64,000 nucleotides of DNA from Candidatus Tepidifontimicrobium thermophilum (GCA_031296405.1 JAVKKH010000002.1:62001-126000), one strand, 5' to 3'; numbered from the stretch's first letter, positions 1 through 8,453 are shown. Translations and numbers: made by a program. Notes: a model not told the origin generated them from the sequence alone.

Positions 1-1
1 C

Positions 2-598
2 TCCGCCCTCGCCATCGCCCTGGCGGCTGCCGTGGGAGTCGGCGTAGCCGCCGCCCGCACGGCCCCCTTGCCCCCGCTGCGCTGGCTGGGGGCCGCCTAC
101 GTGGAGGTCTTCCGCAACACGCCCTTGCTGGTGCAGATTTTCTTCGTGTTCTTCGGCCTGCCCCGGGTGGGGCTGCGGCTGTCGCCCTTCCAGTCCGGCC
201 TGCTGGCGCTTTCCCTCTACACCGCCGCCTACAACGCGGAGGTCTTCCGCGCGGGACTGGAGGCGGTCCCCCGGGGACTCCGGGAGGCCGCGGCGGCTCT
301 GGGTCTGTCCGGATGGCAGCGCTTCCGCCACGTGGTGCTCCCCGTGGCGGCGCGCATCAGTCTCCCCGCCCTCGGCAACAACTTCGTGGCCCTGGTGAAG
401 AACTCGTCCCTGGTGTCCGCCATCGGCATGGTGGAGCTCACCTTCGTGGCCCGCGACCTGGAAGCGTGGACGTTCCGCAGCTTCGAGGTCTACGGGATGG
501 CCACCCTCCTGTACCTGGCCCTCGTCCTCCTGCTCGTCTGGGCCCTGCGGAACGTGGAGTCGCGAGCCCTCGCGTACCTGCGAGTAGGGGAGCGCTGA
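2..598 (+). CDS. Polar amino-acid ABC transporter permease (5' truncated by window edge)
   Basis: Inner-membrane permease of the HisM/GlnP family, importing a polar amino acid with a periplasmic or lipid-anchored binding protein that lies outside the window. The frame is open to base 2, so the N-terminus and first membrane segment(s) are missing. Visible are the family signature FRNTPLLVQIFF and the EAA cytoplasmic loop (EAAAALGLSGWQRFRHVVLP) that contacts the ATPase, followed by C-terminal hydrophobic segments. The next gene is a paralogous permease and the third is the ATPase, so this is a standard three-gene transport operon. Substrate cannot be told from permease sequence alone. Confidence 0.9.
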   Translation, partial: SALAIALAAAVGVGVAAARTAPLPPLRWLGAAYVEVFRNTPLLVQIFFVFFGLPRVGLRLSPFQSGLLALSLYTAAYNAEVFRAGLEAVPRGLREAAAALGLSGWQRFRHVVLPVAARISLPALGNNFVALVKNSSLVSAIGMVELTFVARDLEAWTFRSFEVYGMATLLYLALVLLLVWALRNVESRALAYLRVGER

Positions 599-604
599 TC
601 GGCG

Positions 605-1255
605 ATGCGCTGGACCGTCGTGGTCGCCAACCTGCCGTACCTCCTGGAAGGCCTGCAGGGTACCGTGCTGCTGGGCCTGCTGGTGATGGCCCTGGGTACA
701 GTCCTGGGGTTTGCGGTGGGGCTCGCGCGTCTAGGGCGGGGCCTAGTGTACGCAGCGGCCACCGCCTTCGTGGAGCTGTTCCGGGACACCCCCCTGATCA
801 TGCAGATCTTCTTCATCTTCTTCGGTCTGCCGGCGGTGGGGATCCGGCTGAACGCGTTTGTCGCCGCCAGCGTGGCCATGACCTTCTTCGCCGCCGCCAA
901 CACCGCGGAGATCGTCCGGGGAGCCATCCAGTCCCTGCCCCGGGGCCAGTGGGAAGCGGCCCGGTCCTTAGGGCTGAGCTCCCTCCAGACGCTCCGCTGG
1001 GTCATCCTGCCCCAGGCCCTGCGGCGCACCCTGCCGCCCCTCATGGGGCTGTTCACCACCCTGCTGAAGGACACTTCCCTGGCCGCCATCGTGAACGTGT
1101 TCGAGCTGACCACCGCGGGGCGGCGCGTCGTGGAACGCACCCTCGCGTCCTTTGAGATCTGGCTCGTGGTGGCGGCGTTGTACTTCCTCTTGTGCTACCC
1201 GCTGTCCGTAGCCACCCAACGCCTGGAACGCCGGCTGGTAGCGGAGGTCCCGTGA
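605..1255 (+). CDS. Polar amino-acid ABC transporter permease, second subunit
   Basis: 216-residue HisM/GlnP-family permease, the partner of the upstream permease for a heterodimeric channel. It carries [15 protein letters not shown] near residue 58 and an EAA loop ([20 protein letters not shown]) around residue 118, the contact point for the nucleotide-binding subunit. The ATG start lies 6 bases after the stop of the preceding permease, and the stop overlaps the GTG start of the ATPase gene by four bases (GTGA), indicating translational coupling. Length is normal for the family. Confidence 0.93.
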   Translation: MRWTVVVANLPYLLEGLQGTVLLGLLVMALGTVLGFAVGLARLGRGLVYAAATAFVELFRDTPLIMQIFFIFFGLPAVGIRLNAFVAASVAMTFFAAANTAEIVRGAIQSLPRGQWEAARSLGLSSLQTLRWVILPQALRRTLPPLMGLFTTLLKDTSLAAIVNVFELTTAGRRVVERTLASFEIWLVVAALYFLLCYPLSVATQRLERRLVAEVP

Positions 1256-1995
1256 GCCGCACAGACCCCATCATCCTCCTGCAGGGCGTGCACAAGTGGT
1301 TCGGGAGGCTTCACGTGCTCCGGGGCATCGACCTCGAGGTGTGGCCCGGGGAGGTCGTGGTGGTCTGCGGGCCGTCTGGGTCCGGGAAGTCCACCCTCAT
1401 CCGGTGCATCAACCGGCTGGAGCGGCACGACCGGGGCCGCATCGTGGTGGACGGGATCGAGCTCACCGACGACCTCCGCCACGTGGACGCGGTCCGCCGG
1501 GAGGTCGGCATGGTCTTCCAGCAGTTCAACCTGTTCCCGCACCTGACGGTGCTGCAGAACATCACCCTCGCGCCGGTGCTGGTGCGCAAGTGGCCCCGCG
1601 AGCAGGCGGAGCGGGTGGCCCGGGAGCTGCTGGAACGCGTGGGGATCCCCGAGAAGGCGGACAGCTACCCGTCGCAGCTGTCGGGCGGGCAGCAGCAGCG
1701 CGTGGCCATCGCCCGAGCGCTGGCCATGCAGCCCAAGATCATGCTGTTCGACGAACCCACCTCCGCCCTGGACCCGGAGATGATCCAGGAGGTCCTGGAC
1801 GTGATGCGGGACCTCGCCCGCCGGGGGATGACCATGGTGGTGGTGACCCACGAGATGGGATTTGCGCGGGAGGTGGCGGACCGCATCGTCTTCATGGACG
1901 AGGGCGGCATCGTGGAGGTGGCACCGCCCGAAACCTTCTTCACCCGGCCCCGCCACGAGCGCACCCGGGCCTTCCTGTCGAAGATCCTCCGTTGA
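1252..1995 (+). CDS. Polar amino-acid ABC transporter ATP-binding protein
   Basis: 247-residue GlnQ/HisP-type ATPase that powers the two upstream permeases. Walker A (GPSGSGKST), Q-loop, signature ([15 protein letters not shown]), Walker B ([15 protein letters not shown]) and switch His ([16 protein letters not shown]) are all present. The chosen start is the GTG overlapping the permease stop; an in-frame start 60 bases upstream would lie inside the permease gene and adds no family sequence. The gene is the end of the operon; the next gene is on the opposite strand. Confidence 0.95.
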   Translation: MSRTDPIILLQGVHKWFGRLHVLRGIDLEVWPGEVVVVCGPSGSGKSTLIRCINRLERHDRGRIVVDGIELTDDLRHVDAVRREVGMVFQQFNLFPHLTVLQNITLAPVLVRKWPREQAERVARELLERVGIPEKADSYPSQLSGGQQQRVAIARALAMQPKIMLFDEPTSALDPEMIQEVLDVMRDLARRGMTMVVVTHEMGFAREVADRIVFMDEGGIVEVAPPETFFTRPRHERTRAFLSKILR

Positions 1996-2017
1996 GGACT
2001 CGCCCGCCGCCGGTCCC

Positions 2018-3547
2018 CTACAGGCCCCGGCGCTCAGACGTCCCGTCGTCCGCCTTCGGCGCTGCCTCCGCGTGCGTGTACACTGCCGCCGCCAGGTGCG
2101 CGTCCAGCCACACTTCCTGCCCGTCGCACCGCACCCGTAGGCCGCCGGGAGCCCGTTCCACCACCTCCAGGCGGACGCCCGGCCGCACCCCGCGCGCCTC
2201 CAGGGCCCGCAGGACCTCCGGGTCCTCGTCCTCCACCTCCCGGACCTCCACCCGCTCGCCCGGTGCGCGGTCCAGCAGTCGCACGGAGGGTACCGCCCCT
2301 GCGACCTCCGGGGGGATCGGTGACCCGTGGGGGTCCCGCCGGGGATGGCCGAGGGCCTCGTCCAGCCTCGCGGCCAGCTCCGTCGGGCTCAGGTGCTCGA
2401 GCCGCTCTGCCTCCGCGTGGACCTCCGCCCACGACAGGCCCGCCTGTTCCACCAGGTAGCGCTCCCACAGGCGGTGCGAACGGACCAGCTCCACCGCCCT
2501 CGCCCGTCCGGCGTCGGTCAGGCTCACCCGTGACCCGTCCCAGCGCGCCAGCCCCGCCCTCTGTAGCCTCCGCAGGAGCTGCCGGGCCTGGCGCGCCGGG
2601 AGGCCCACACGCTCCGCCACCCGTTCCAGTGCCAAGCCATCCGGGCCGAGCACGTAGGCCTGTTTGAGGAAGTCCTCCGCCACCCGCTCCTCCGCCAGGC
2701 GCCTACGCCGGGCCCACTCCCCCACCAGCCCCTCCCGGGGCCCGAGGAGCACCGCCAAGCAGAACAACACGCTCGCCACGAGGACCATGGTGGCACCGGA
2801 GGCCACGTTCAGGTAGTAGGAGAGGTACAGGCCCGTGACCGCGGACACCACCCCGACCGCCACCGCCAGCCCGAGCATCCGCGACATCCGGTCCGTCAGG
2901 AGGAAAGCCACCCCGCCGGGGGTGATCAACATGGCCACCACCAGCACGATCCCGACGGTTTGCAGGGACGCCACGATGGTCAGCGACAGCAGGAACATGA
3001 GGGTGTAGTGCAGCACCCCTGTGGGCAGTCCCATGGCCGCGGCGGCGACCGGGTCGAAAGTCCACAGGACCAGCTCCTTGTACAGCAGCAGCACCACGCC
3101 CAACACCACCGCGCCCGTGGCCGCGGTGAGCACGAGGTCGGAGTCCGAAACCCCCAGCACGTTCCCGAACAGGATGTGAAACAGGTCCACCGCCTTGCTG
3201 CGGATGCGGCTCACGAGGACGAAGCCCAGGGCAAACGCGCCCGTGAACACGATGCCCATGGCGGAGTCCTCCTTGATCCGGGTGTGCCGCTCCACCGCGG
3301 AGATCCCCAGGGCGGTCAGAATCCCCGTGGTCACCGCCCCCACGAAGAAGGGCAGGCCCAGCAGGTACGCCAGCGCGACCCCTGGCAGCACCGCGTGCGA
3401 GATGGCGTCCCCTAACAGCGCCCACCGCTTGACCAGCAAGAAGCAGCTGAGCACCGCGCAGATGCTGCCCACCAGCAGGGCGGCCATCAGGGCCCGCTGC
3501 ATGAAGGTGTACTGCAGGGGTTCGAGTACCAGCTCCCACAGGCTCAT
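2018..3547 (-). CDS. Metal ABC transporter permease fused to a C-terminal DtxR/MntR-type repressor
   Basis: 509 residues with two unrelated halves in one uninterrupted frame. Residues 1-285 are a ZnuB/MntB/TroC-type metal permease with about eight membrane segments (DAISHAVLPGVALAYLLG, MLITPGGVAFLLTDRM). Residues about 300-509 form a whole DtxR-family regulator: winged helix, the metal-binding/dimerisation helices with the signature HAEAERLEH and DPHGSPIP, and a C-terminal FeoA/SH3-like domain. The ATG start overlaps the ATPase stop (ATGA). The same permease-repressor fusion is known in Chlamydia YtgCR, where the repressor is released by cleavage; whether that happens here is unknown. The operon also encodes a free-standing DtxR homologue. 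Confidence 0.9.
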   Translation of the reverse strand: MSLWELVLEPLQYTFMQRALMAALLVGSICAVLSCFLLVKRWALLGDAISHAVLPGVALAYLLGLPFFVGAVTTGILTALGISAVERHTRIKEDSAMGIVFTGAFALGFVLVSRIRSKAVDLFHILFGNVLGVSDSDLVLTAATGAVVLGVVLLLYKELVLWTFDPVAAAAMGLPTGVLHYTLMFLLSLTIVASLQTVGIVLVVAMLITPGGVAFLLTDRMSRMLGLAVAVGVVSAVTGLYLSYYLNVASGATMVLVASVLFCLAVLLGPREGLVGEWARRRRLAEERVAEDFLKQAYVLGPDGLALERVAERVGLPARQARQLLRRLQRAGLARWDGSRVSLTDAGRARAVELVRSHRLWERYLVEQAGLSWAEVHAEAERLEHLSPTELAARLDEALGHPRRDPHGSPIPPEVAGAVPSVRLLDRAPGERVEVREVEDEDPEVLRALEARGVRPGVRLEVVERAPGGLRVRCDGQEVWLDAHLAAAVYTHAEAAPKADDGTSERRGL

Positions 3548-4305
3548 GGCCGGATCGCCATCCGCTGGTCCGCCACCTCCAGGAGGGTGAGCCGGCCCCC
3601 ATAGGTACGCTGGAGGAGCGCGGGCTGGAACACCTCCGCGGGCGGGCCGTAGGCCACCACGTGCTGGTTCAGCAAGAGCAGCCGGTCGAAAGCGGTCTGG
3701 GCGCGGCTCAGGTCGTGGGTGGCCACCACCACCGTCCGGCCTTCCTCCCGCAACCGGTCCAGCAGGCCGTAGATGGCCTCCTCGGTGGCCGCGTCCACCC
3801 CCACGAAGGGCTCGTCCAGCAGGAGCAGCCGGGCTTCCTGGGCCAGAGCCCTGGCCAGGAAAACCCGCTGCTGCTGGCCCCCGGACAGCTGCCCGATCTG
3901 GCGGTGCGCCAGCTCTTCCATCCCCACCTGCCGCAGGCACTCCCAGGCCACGCGGCGGTCCTCCGTCCGCGGCCGGCGCACCCAGCCCACGTGGGGGAAA
4001 CGCCCCATGAGGACCACTTCCTCCGCCACCACGGGGTAGTCCCAGTCCACCTCGCTGCGCTGCGGGACGTACGCTACCAGCTTGCGCGCCTCCCGGACGG
4101 GCAGGCCGAACAGCTCCACCCGCCCGGTGTCCGGCACCAAAAGCCCCACCAGGGCCCGCAGCAGGGTGGACTTGCCCGCGCCGTTGGGGCCGATGAGTCC
4201 TACCCGCAGCCCTTGGGCCACGACAACGCTCACGTTCCGGATGGCCGGCTTGCCCCGGTAGGATACCGTCAGGTTCTCCACCCGGATGGCCGGAACGTCC
4301 CTCAC
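3544..4305 (-). CDS. Metal ABC transporter ATP-binding protein
   Basis: 253-residue ATPase of the MntA/ZnuC/TroB group energising import of Mn, Zn or Fe through the adjacent permease. Walker A GPNGAGKST, Q-loop VPQRSEVDWDYPV (typical of metal transporters), signature LSGGQQQR and Walker B LLLLDEPF are present. The GTG start overlaps the stop of the binding-protein gene (GTGA) and the stop overlaps the permease start (ATGA), so all four genes of this operon are translationally coupled. Confidence 0.94.
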   Translation of the reverse strand: MRDVPAIRVENLTVSYRGKPAIRNVSVVVAQGLRVGLIGPNGAGKSTLLRALVGLLVPDTGRVELFGLPVREARKLVAYVPQRSEVDWDYPVVAEEVVLMGRFPHVGWVRRPRTEDRRVAWECLRQVGMEELAHRQIGQLSGGQQQRVFLARALAQEARLLLLDEPFVGVDAATEEAIYGLLDRLREEGRTVVVATHDLSRAQTAFDRLLLLNQHVVAYGPPAEVFQPALLQRTYGGRLTLLEVADQRMAIRP

Positions 4306-5201
4306 CGCAGCGCCTCCACGATGGCCCGGACGTTGTGCCGCATCATCCCCACGTAGGTGTCCGCGCCGCTGCCCGGAGGCCCCAGGGAGTCCCCGTACAG
4401 CTTCTGGCCGATGCGGACCCCTGCTTCCCGCGCCACCCGTTCCATCAGTTTGGGGTTGATGGTGGTCTCCACGAACACCGCGGGGACTCCCTCTGCACGG
4501 ATGCGGTCCACCAGGCGCGCGATCTCCTGCGCGGAGGGCTCGTCCTCGGTACTGATCCCCCAGATGGTGCCCACCACCTGGAACCCGTACCGCTGGCCGA
4601 AGTAGCGGAAGGCGTCGTGGGTGGTGACCAGCTTGCGGCGGTGAGCCGGGATACGGGTCACCTGTTCCCGGATCCAGCCGTGCAGGGCGTCCAGCTCCCG
4701 CAACGCGCGGGCTGCGTTGGCCTCGTAGGTGGACGCGCCGGCAGGGTCGAAGGACCGGAGCGCGTCCCGCGCGTTCAGGACGTACTGCTTGGCGAACACG
4801 GGGTCCATCCACAGGTGCGGGTCAGGGTCTCCCCGGTACCGCCCCTCCGTCTGCAGGGCGGGGCGCAGACCCCGGGTGAGTTCCACCGACAGCCGACGGC
4901 CGCCGGCGTTCTCGATGAGCTCCTCCAGCCACTTCTCCAGCCCCAGCCCGTTGTAGAAGACGACCTGGGCTTCCGCCACCTTCTGCACGTCCCGGGGTAC
5001 CGGCTCGTAAGTGTGGGGGTCGCCGCCCACCGGGATCAGGCTCACCACCTCCACCCGGTCGCCCGCCACCTGCGAGACGAAGTCCGCGAGGATGTTGATG
5101 GTGGCCACCGCCTTGGGTCGGGTGGCCGAGGGAGCCGGGGCCGGCGCGCAGCCTGCGAGGATCAGGGCCACCACCGACACGAGCACCCCGGCGCCCCTCA
5201 T
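4302..5201 (-). CDS. Metal ABC transporter substrate-binding lipoprotein (ZnuA/MntC/TroA family)
   Basis: 299-residue cluster A-I solute-binding protein. The N-terminus MRGAGVLVSVVALILAGC is a lipoprotein signal peptide with Cys about residue 18. Metal ligands are visible as His in GGDPHTYEP, His in DPHLWMDP and His in TTHDAFRYFG, with an acidic residue in the C-terminal YGDSLG region. The long His-rich loop seen in many zinc-specific ZnuA proteins is absent, so manganese or iron is possible. The ATG start overlaps the stop of the regulator gene (ATGA). Longer in-frame starts would run into that regulator and lack a signal peptide. Confidence 0.94.
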   Translation of the reverse strand: MRGAGVLVSVVALILAGCAPAPAPSATRPKAVATINILADFVSQVAGDRVEVVSLIPVGGDPHTYEPVPRDVQKVAEAQVVFYNGLGLEKWLEELIENAGGRRLSVELTRGLRPALQTEGRYRGDPDPHLWMDPVFAKQYVLNARDALRSFDPAGASTYEANAARALRELDALHGWIREQVTRIPAHRRKLVTTHDAFRYFGQRYGFQVVGTIWGISTEDEPSAQEIARLVDRIRAEGVPAVFVETTINPKLMERVAREAGVRIGQKLYGDSLGPPGSGADTYVGMMRHNVRAIVEALR

Positions 5202-5851
5202 TCCTGCACCTCCCGGACGAACACGCCCTCCGCGGCCTTCACCGGCAGCCGGTGGGTGGCTTCTGCCGTCTGCACGGTCAGCGACCCGCCCGACTTCCGC
5301 AGCACCCGCAGCTGTGCGCCGGGCAGCAGGGCTAGGCACGCAAGACGCCGGAGCCGATCCGGGTCGCTGTCGCTCACTCGTTCCACACGGAAGGTCCTGC
5401 CCGCCGGGGCCTCGGAAAGCCGGGGGTGCTGCTCCTCGTTCAGCTGCCCGGCCCGGCTGGGGATGGGGTCCCCGTGAGGGTCTGAGGTGGGATCTCCCAG
5501 CGCCCGCGCGATACGCTCTTCCAGGTCCTCCGACAGGGCGTGCTCCAGCCGCTCCGCCTCCGCGTGGGCCTGCTCGATGGGCAGCCCCAACTTGACCGTC
5601 AGGTACAGCTCCAGCAGCCGGTGGTGTCGGATCACCTCCAGGGCCGCCCGCTGGCCCGCCGCGGTCAGGCGCACACCGTGGTACGGCGTGTGCGTCACCA
5701 GCCCCTGCGCGCTCATCCGCTTCAGCATCTTGGTGACGGAGGCGGGTGCCACCTGCAGGTGAGCTGCGATGGCGTTGGTGGCCACCGGCACGCCAGACCG
5801 CCCCAGCTTGTAGATCGCCTTCAGGTAGTCCTCTACCGCGGCCGAGGTCAC
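5198..5851 (-). CDS. DtxR/MntR-family metal-dependent transcriptional repressor
   Basis: 217-residue regulator and first gene of the metal transport operon. Residues 1-65 are the winged helix (VEDYLKAIYKL through GVRLTAAG); 70-130 hold the metal-binding and dimerisation helices (HRLLELYLTVKLG, HAEAERLEHALS, DPHGDPIPS); 145-217 form the FeoA/SH3-like domain. The GTG start is preceded by GGAG at 9 bases. It probably represses its own operon through the two palindromes just upstream. Its C-terminal half closely parallels the repressor domain fused to the permease at the far end of the same operon. Confidence 0.95.
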   Translation of the reverse strand: MTSAAVEDYLKAIYKLGRSGVPVATNAIAAHLQVAPASVTKMLKRMSAQGLVTHTPYHGVRLTAAGQRAALEVIRHHRLLELYLTVKLGLPIEQAHAEAERLEHALSEDLEERIARALGDPTSDPHGDPIPSRAGQLNEEQHPRLSEAPAGRTFRVERVSDSDPDRLRRLACLALLPGAQLRVLRKSGGSLTVQTAEATHRLPVKAAEGVFVREVQE

Positions 5852-5855
5852 GCTC

Positions 5856-5871
5856 TTTAGCTCCAGCTAAA
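5856..5871 (-). promoter_or_regulatory. Candidate DtxR-type operator overlapping the ribosome binding site
   Basis: Perfect 7-base inverted repeat TTTAGCT-CC-AGCTAAA ending 4 bases before the regulator's GTG start and containing its GGAG Shine-Dalgarno. The half-site resembles DtxR/IdeR/MntR boxes (TTAGGT-like and TTTGCC-like). Position suggests autoregulation of the metal operon. Confidence 0.65.
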
Positions 5872-5879
5872 TTGGTCTG

Positions 5880-5894
5880 GGCTAAAATTTAGCC
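5880..5894 (-). promoter_or_regulatory. Second candidate DtxR-type operator covering the -10 element
   Basis: GGCTAAA-A-TTTAGCC is a perfect 7-base inverted repeat around one base. It shares the core GCTAAA/TTTAGC with the first palindrome; the two centres are about 23 bases, or roughly two helical turns, apart. It lies on the predicted -10 hexamer of the operon promoter. Confidence 0.65.
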
Positions 5895-5914
5895 TGCCTG
5901 CCGGTCTCTGTCAA
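5886..5914 (-). promoter_or_regulatory. Sigma70-type promoter of the metal transport operon
   Basis: On the minus strand a perfect -35 TTGACA (5914-5909) is followed by a 17-base spacer and a -10 TAAATT (5891-5886; 4 of 6 to consensus). Transcription would start near 5880, giving a leader of about 30 bases. The -10 lies inside the palindrome at 5880-5894, so bound repressor would block polymerase. Confidence 0.75.
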
Positions 5915-5980
5915 CAGGTGTGTCGCCGGGCGCGCGGCCGCTGCACAATGGACCTGACAGCAAAACAGAGGGGGTGCGCC

Positions 5981-6394
5981 ATGGCGGACGTGGTGCGGCG
6001 CGTGGAGTACCAGTACGTGGTGGTGCCGGACCGGCCTGGCGAGGGGCTCCGGGTACTGGCCGCCCTGCAGCGGGCGGGGGTGAACCTGCTGGCGTACCTG
6101 GGGTTCCCCGTGGAGGGCGGGCGCGCCCAGCTGGACCTGGTGGCGGAGAATCCCGACGCACTGCGGCGGGTGGCCGCGCAGGAGGGCTGGCAGCTGAGCG
6201 CGCCCAAGCAAGCGTTCCTGGTACAGGGCGACGACCGGGTCGGGGCGGCCGGTGAGCACATCCGCAAGCTGAGCGAGGCGGGCATCAACATCACCGCGGC
6301 TGCCGCCACCGCCGCAGGGGCCGGCCGCTACGGCATGATCCTCTGGGTGAAAGCGGAGGACTACGAGCGGGCGGCCCAGATCCTGGGCGCCTAG
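5981..6394 (+). CDS. Tandem ACT-domain protein
   Basis: 137-residue stand-alone protein made of two ACT-type ligand-binding modules: residues 8-65 (VVPDRPGEGLRVLAALQRAGVN) and 70-137 (HIRKLSEAGINITAAAA, ending with a MILWVKAEDYERAAQIL strand-helix). No catalytic domain is attached, so a small-molecule sensing role is likely but the ligand is unknown. ATG 5981 is chosen because AGAGGGGG lies 6 bases upstream; an ATG at 5948 would add an unrelated 11 residues. Divergent from the metal operon; its stop overlaps that of the convergent hydrolase gene. Confidence 0.8.
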   Translation: MADVVRRVEYQYVVVPDRPGEGLRVLAALQRAGVNLLAYLGFPVEGGRAQLDLVAENPDALRRVAAQEGWQLSAPKQAFLVQGDDRVGAAGEHIRKLSEAGINITAAAATAAGAGRYGMILWVKAEDYERAAQILGA

Positions 6395-7041
6395 GAGCTT
6401 GCCAGGTACCTCGCGAACCAGTCCGCGGCCAAGTCGGCTACACGCTCCAGGGCGCCCGGCTCTTCGAAAAGGTGGCCCGCTCCCGGGACCACCTCCAGGC
6501 GTTTCTCGCACGTTAGCAGCCGGAAGGCTTCCCGATTGAGCTGCAGGACTGGCTCGTCCGCCCCTCCGACGATCAACAGGGTGGGCGCCCTGACCAGAAG
6601 CAGGACTTCCCGTGCCAGGTCGGGCCTGCCGCCGCGGGACACCACCGCGGCTACCCCTTCGGGATCTGCCGCCGCTGCCCGCAGGGCCGCGGCCGCGCCC
6701 GTACTGGCCCCGAAAAGGCCCACCCGGAGCCCCCGGAGGTCGTCGTGGTTGGCCGTCCAGGCAACCGCCCGAAGCAGCCGGTCCGCCAGCAGGGTGACGT
6801 CGAACCGGTACCGGCCGGTCCCCGCATCCTCCTGTTCCTCCTGGGCAGTGAGGAGGTCCAGCAGCAGGGTGGCCAGCCCCCGCTCCTGGAGCCTCCGCGC
6901 CACGAACCGGTTGCGGGGGCTGAAGCGGCTGCTCCCGCTGCCGTGAGCGAACAGCACCAGCCCCTTCGCTCCCCGCGGGACCGAGAGGTCTCCGAACACC
7001 CCGGCCCCGTCCAGGGGTATCCGCACCGCCTGCTCCTCCAC
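6391..7041 (-). CDS. Alpha/beta hydrolase (dienelactone-hydrolase-like)
   Basis: 216-residue small alpha/beta hydrolase. The oxyanion region (LFAHGSGSSRFSPRN), nucleophile elbow GASTG, Asp in VGGADEPV and His in GAGHLFEEPG form a normal Ser-Asp-His triad. This group is often annotated as a DLH-family hydrolase or putative phosphoribosyltransferase-associated hydrolase; substrate is unknown. The GTG at 7041 is preferred because GGGGAGGGG lies about 8 bases upstream, while the ATG at 7068 has no ribosome binding site and would add nine residues. Confidence 0.85.
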   Translation of the reverse strand: MEEQAVRIPLDGAGVFGDLSVPRGAKGLVLFAHGSGSSRFSPRNRFVARRLQERGLATLLLDLLTAQEEQEDAGTGRYRFDVTLLADRLLRAVAWTANHDDLRGLRVGLFGASTGAAAALRAAAADPEGVAAVVSRGGRPDLAREVLLLVRAPTLLIVGGADEPVLQLNREAFRLLTCEKRLEVVPGAGHLFEEPGALERVADLAADWFARYLASS

Positions 7042-7091
7042 GGGACGTTTCCCCTCCCCTGCTATCATGGACCCGGAGGGAGCAGGACGCC

Positions 7092-7295
7092 ATGCCGGTC
7101 TACGAGTACGTCTGCACCGAGTGCGGGGACCGCTTCGAACGCCTGGTAGGGCACGCGGACGCCGACGCTGTCTTCTGCGAGCGCTGTGGGTCCCGCAACG
7201 TCCGTCGTCTAGTGTCCCTGATCGCGGCTCCACGGCCGGCGCGCTCGTCCGCAGGTTGCGGCTGCGGCGGGGCCTGCAGCTGCGGGACCCACTAG
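7092..7295 (+). CDS. FmdB-family zinc-ribbon regulatory protein
   Basis: 67-residue protein beginning MPVYEYVCTECGDRFE with a second CxxC (FCERCGS), the two knuckles of an FmdB/CxxC_CxxC_SSSS zinc ribbon, and a short Cys/Gly-rich tail (GCGCGGACSC). GGAGGGAG lies upstream of the ATG. Such proteins are small putative regulators; the actual role is not established. Divergent from the hydrolase gene with about 50 bases between starts. Confidence 0.9.
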   Translation: MPVYEYVCTECGDRFERLVGHADADAVFCERCGSRNVRRLVSLIAAPRPARSSAGCGCGGACSCGTH

Positions 7296-7589
7296 GTCGC
7301 GCTCGCCTCCTCCCCAAGTCTAGGAGCCCGCCCGTCCGAATTGCCGAAAGCGACCGGCTCCCTCGTGAGGAGGACGCGAAACCAGCTCGTCCCGGATACC
7401 CCTGTCCGGCCACGGGCCCCTTGTCCGTCCGTGCGTTCTGGGCCTGCGAGAACTCCTTTAAGCCTTCGAGGGCATGGGGATTGGCGTCGTCATCCGACGC
7501 GACGACGGTGAACGCCAGCTGGAGCCCGCTGACCGCGAAGAGCGTGTGCCGACAGCTCCGGGCCCGCCCTCGACCAGCGGTGACGCGGT
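7296..7589. other. Intergenic stretch, no supported gene
   Basis: About 294 bases between the FmdB gene and the 3' end of korB. Reading frames on both strands are open for tens of codons but show no family signature, no ribosome binding site and a less biased base composition than flanking genes. No terminator with a U-tract and no convincing promoter is seen. It may be a decayed gene. Confidence 0.5.
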
Positions 7590-8453
7590 CTACCGGTAGG
7601 TCGCCAGGACCGGCTCCAGGTCCACCCCGGACAGCTCGTCCTCCCACAGGGGCAACCGGCGCTGGGGCCGCTTGGGTCGCGGGTTCCGGTACACCACGCC
7701 AAGCGGGATCTTGCCCCGCCGCGCGAACTCCCGCACCAACCGCCAGGCCGCGTCCCGGTCGGAGGGGTCGTGGTCCTCGGGCACGTGCTCCACCCGCTCC
7801 CGGAACCAGTCGTACGTGTTGAAGCGGTTGTACGTGACGCAGGGGGAGAAGTCGTTGATGAACGCGAAGCCGGGGTGCTGGATGGCCTCCACGATCATCC
7901 GCGCTGTGTGCTTGACGTCCCCGCTGAAGGACTGCGCCACGAAGGTGGCCTCGCTGGCCAACGCCAGCAGGAGGGCGTCCACCATGGGCGGGTGCTCCTC
8001 CCGGCTGCCCCGTTCGTCCGGCTGCCCCAGGCCTGCGGTGGGCGAGTCCTGTCCCTTGGTAAGCCCGTACACCCCGTTGTTCATCACCAGCAGCACCATG
8101 TCAGGGTCCCGCCGGCACACGTGCACGAAGTTCTCCACCCCGATGGCGAAGGTGTCGCCGTCCCCGGCCAGGCAGATGACCTTCAGGTCCGGGTTCGCCA
8201 TCTTCGCGCCCAGCCCGTAGGCGAGGGCGCCCCCGTGGGTCCCGTGGAACGCGTTGCCGTTCAGGTAGTTGCGGATCTGGCCCGAGCAACCGATCCCGCC
8301 CACCAGGAGCAGCTCGTGCGGCATGACCTCCAGTTCCGTCAGGGCCTGCTTGAGGGCTGCCAGCACCCCGAAGTCCCCGCAGCCCGGGCACCACTGGATG
8401 CGGTGCTTGGGGACCGCGTTCTCCTCCCAGAGCTTAATCCCCTTCGTGTTCAT
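7590..8453 (-). CDS. korB: 2-oxoacid:ferredoxin oxidoreductase beta subunit
   Basis: 287-residue thiamine-diphosphate-binding beta subunit of a 2-oxoglutarate (or related 2-oxoacid) ferredoxin oxidoreductase, catalysing reversible oxidative decarboxylation to acyl-CoA with ferredoxin reduction. The iron-sulfur ligand CPGCGDFG and GIGCSGQ, and the TPP/Mg motif LAGDGDTFAIGVENF...NNGVYGLTKGQ are intact. Length fits the short beta type of the KorAB family. The ATG start lies 20 bases inside the 3' end of korA, so the subunits are translationally coupled. Confidence 0.93.
   Translation of the reverse strand: MNTKGIKLWEENAVPKHRIQWCPGCGDFGVLAALKQALTELEVMPHELLLVGGIGCSGQIRNYLNGNAFHGTHGGALAYGLGAKMANPDLKVICLAGDGDTFAIGVENFVHVCRRDPDMVLLVMNNGVYGLTKGQDSPTAGLGQPDERGSREEHPPMVDALLLALASEATFVAQSFSGDVKHTARMIVEAIQHPGFAFINDFSPCVTYNRFNTYDWFRERVEHVPEDHDPSDRDAAWRLVREFARRGKIPLGVVYRNPRPKRPQRRLPLWEDELSGVDLEPVLATYR

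Noticed and set aside
3548-3940. N-terminal extension of the permease-repressor fusion
   Set aside because: It overlaps the ATPase gene in another frame; the ATGA overlap start is the family start.
7296-7589. Possible gene remnant between the FmdB gene and korB
   Set aside because: Several frames are open but none has a recognisable motif, so no gene or pseudogene is called.
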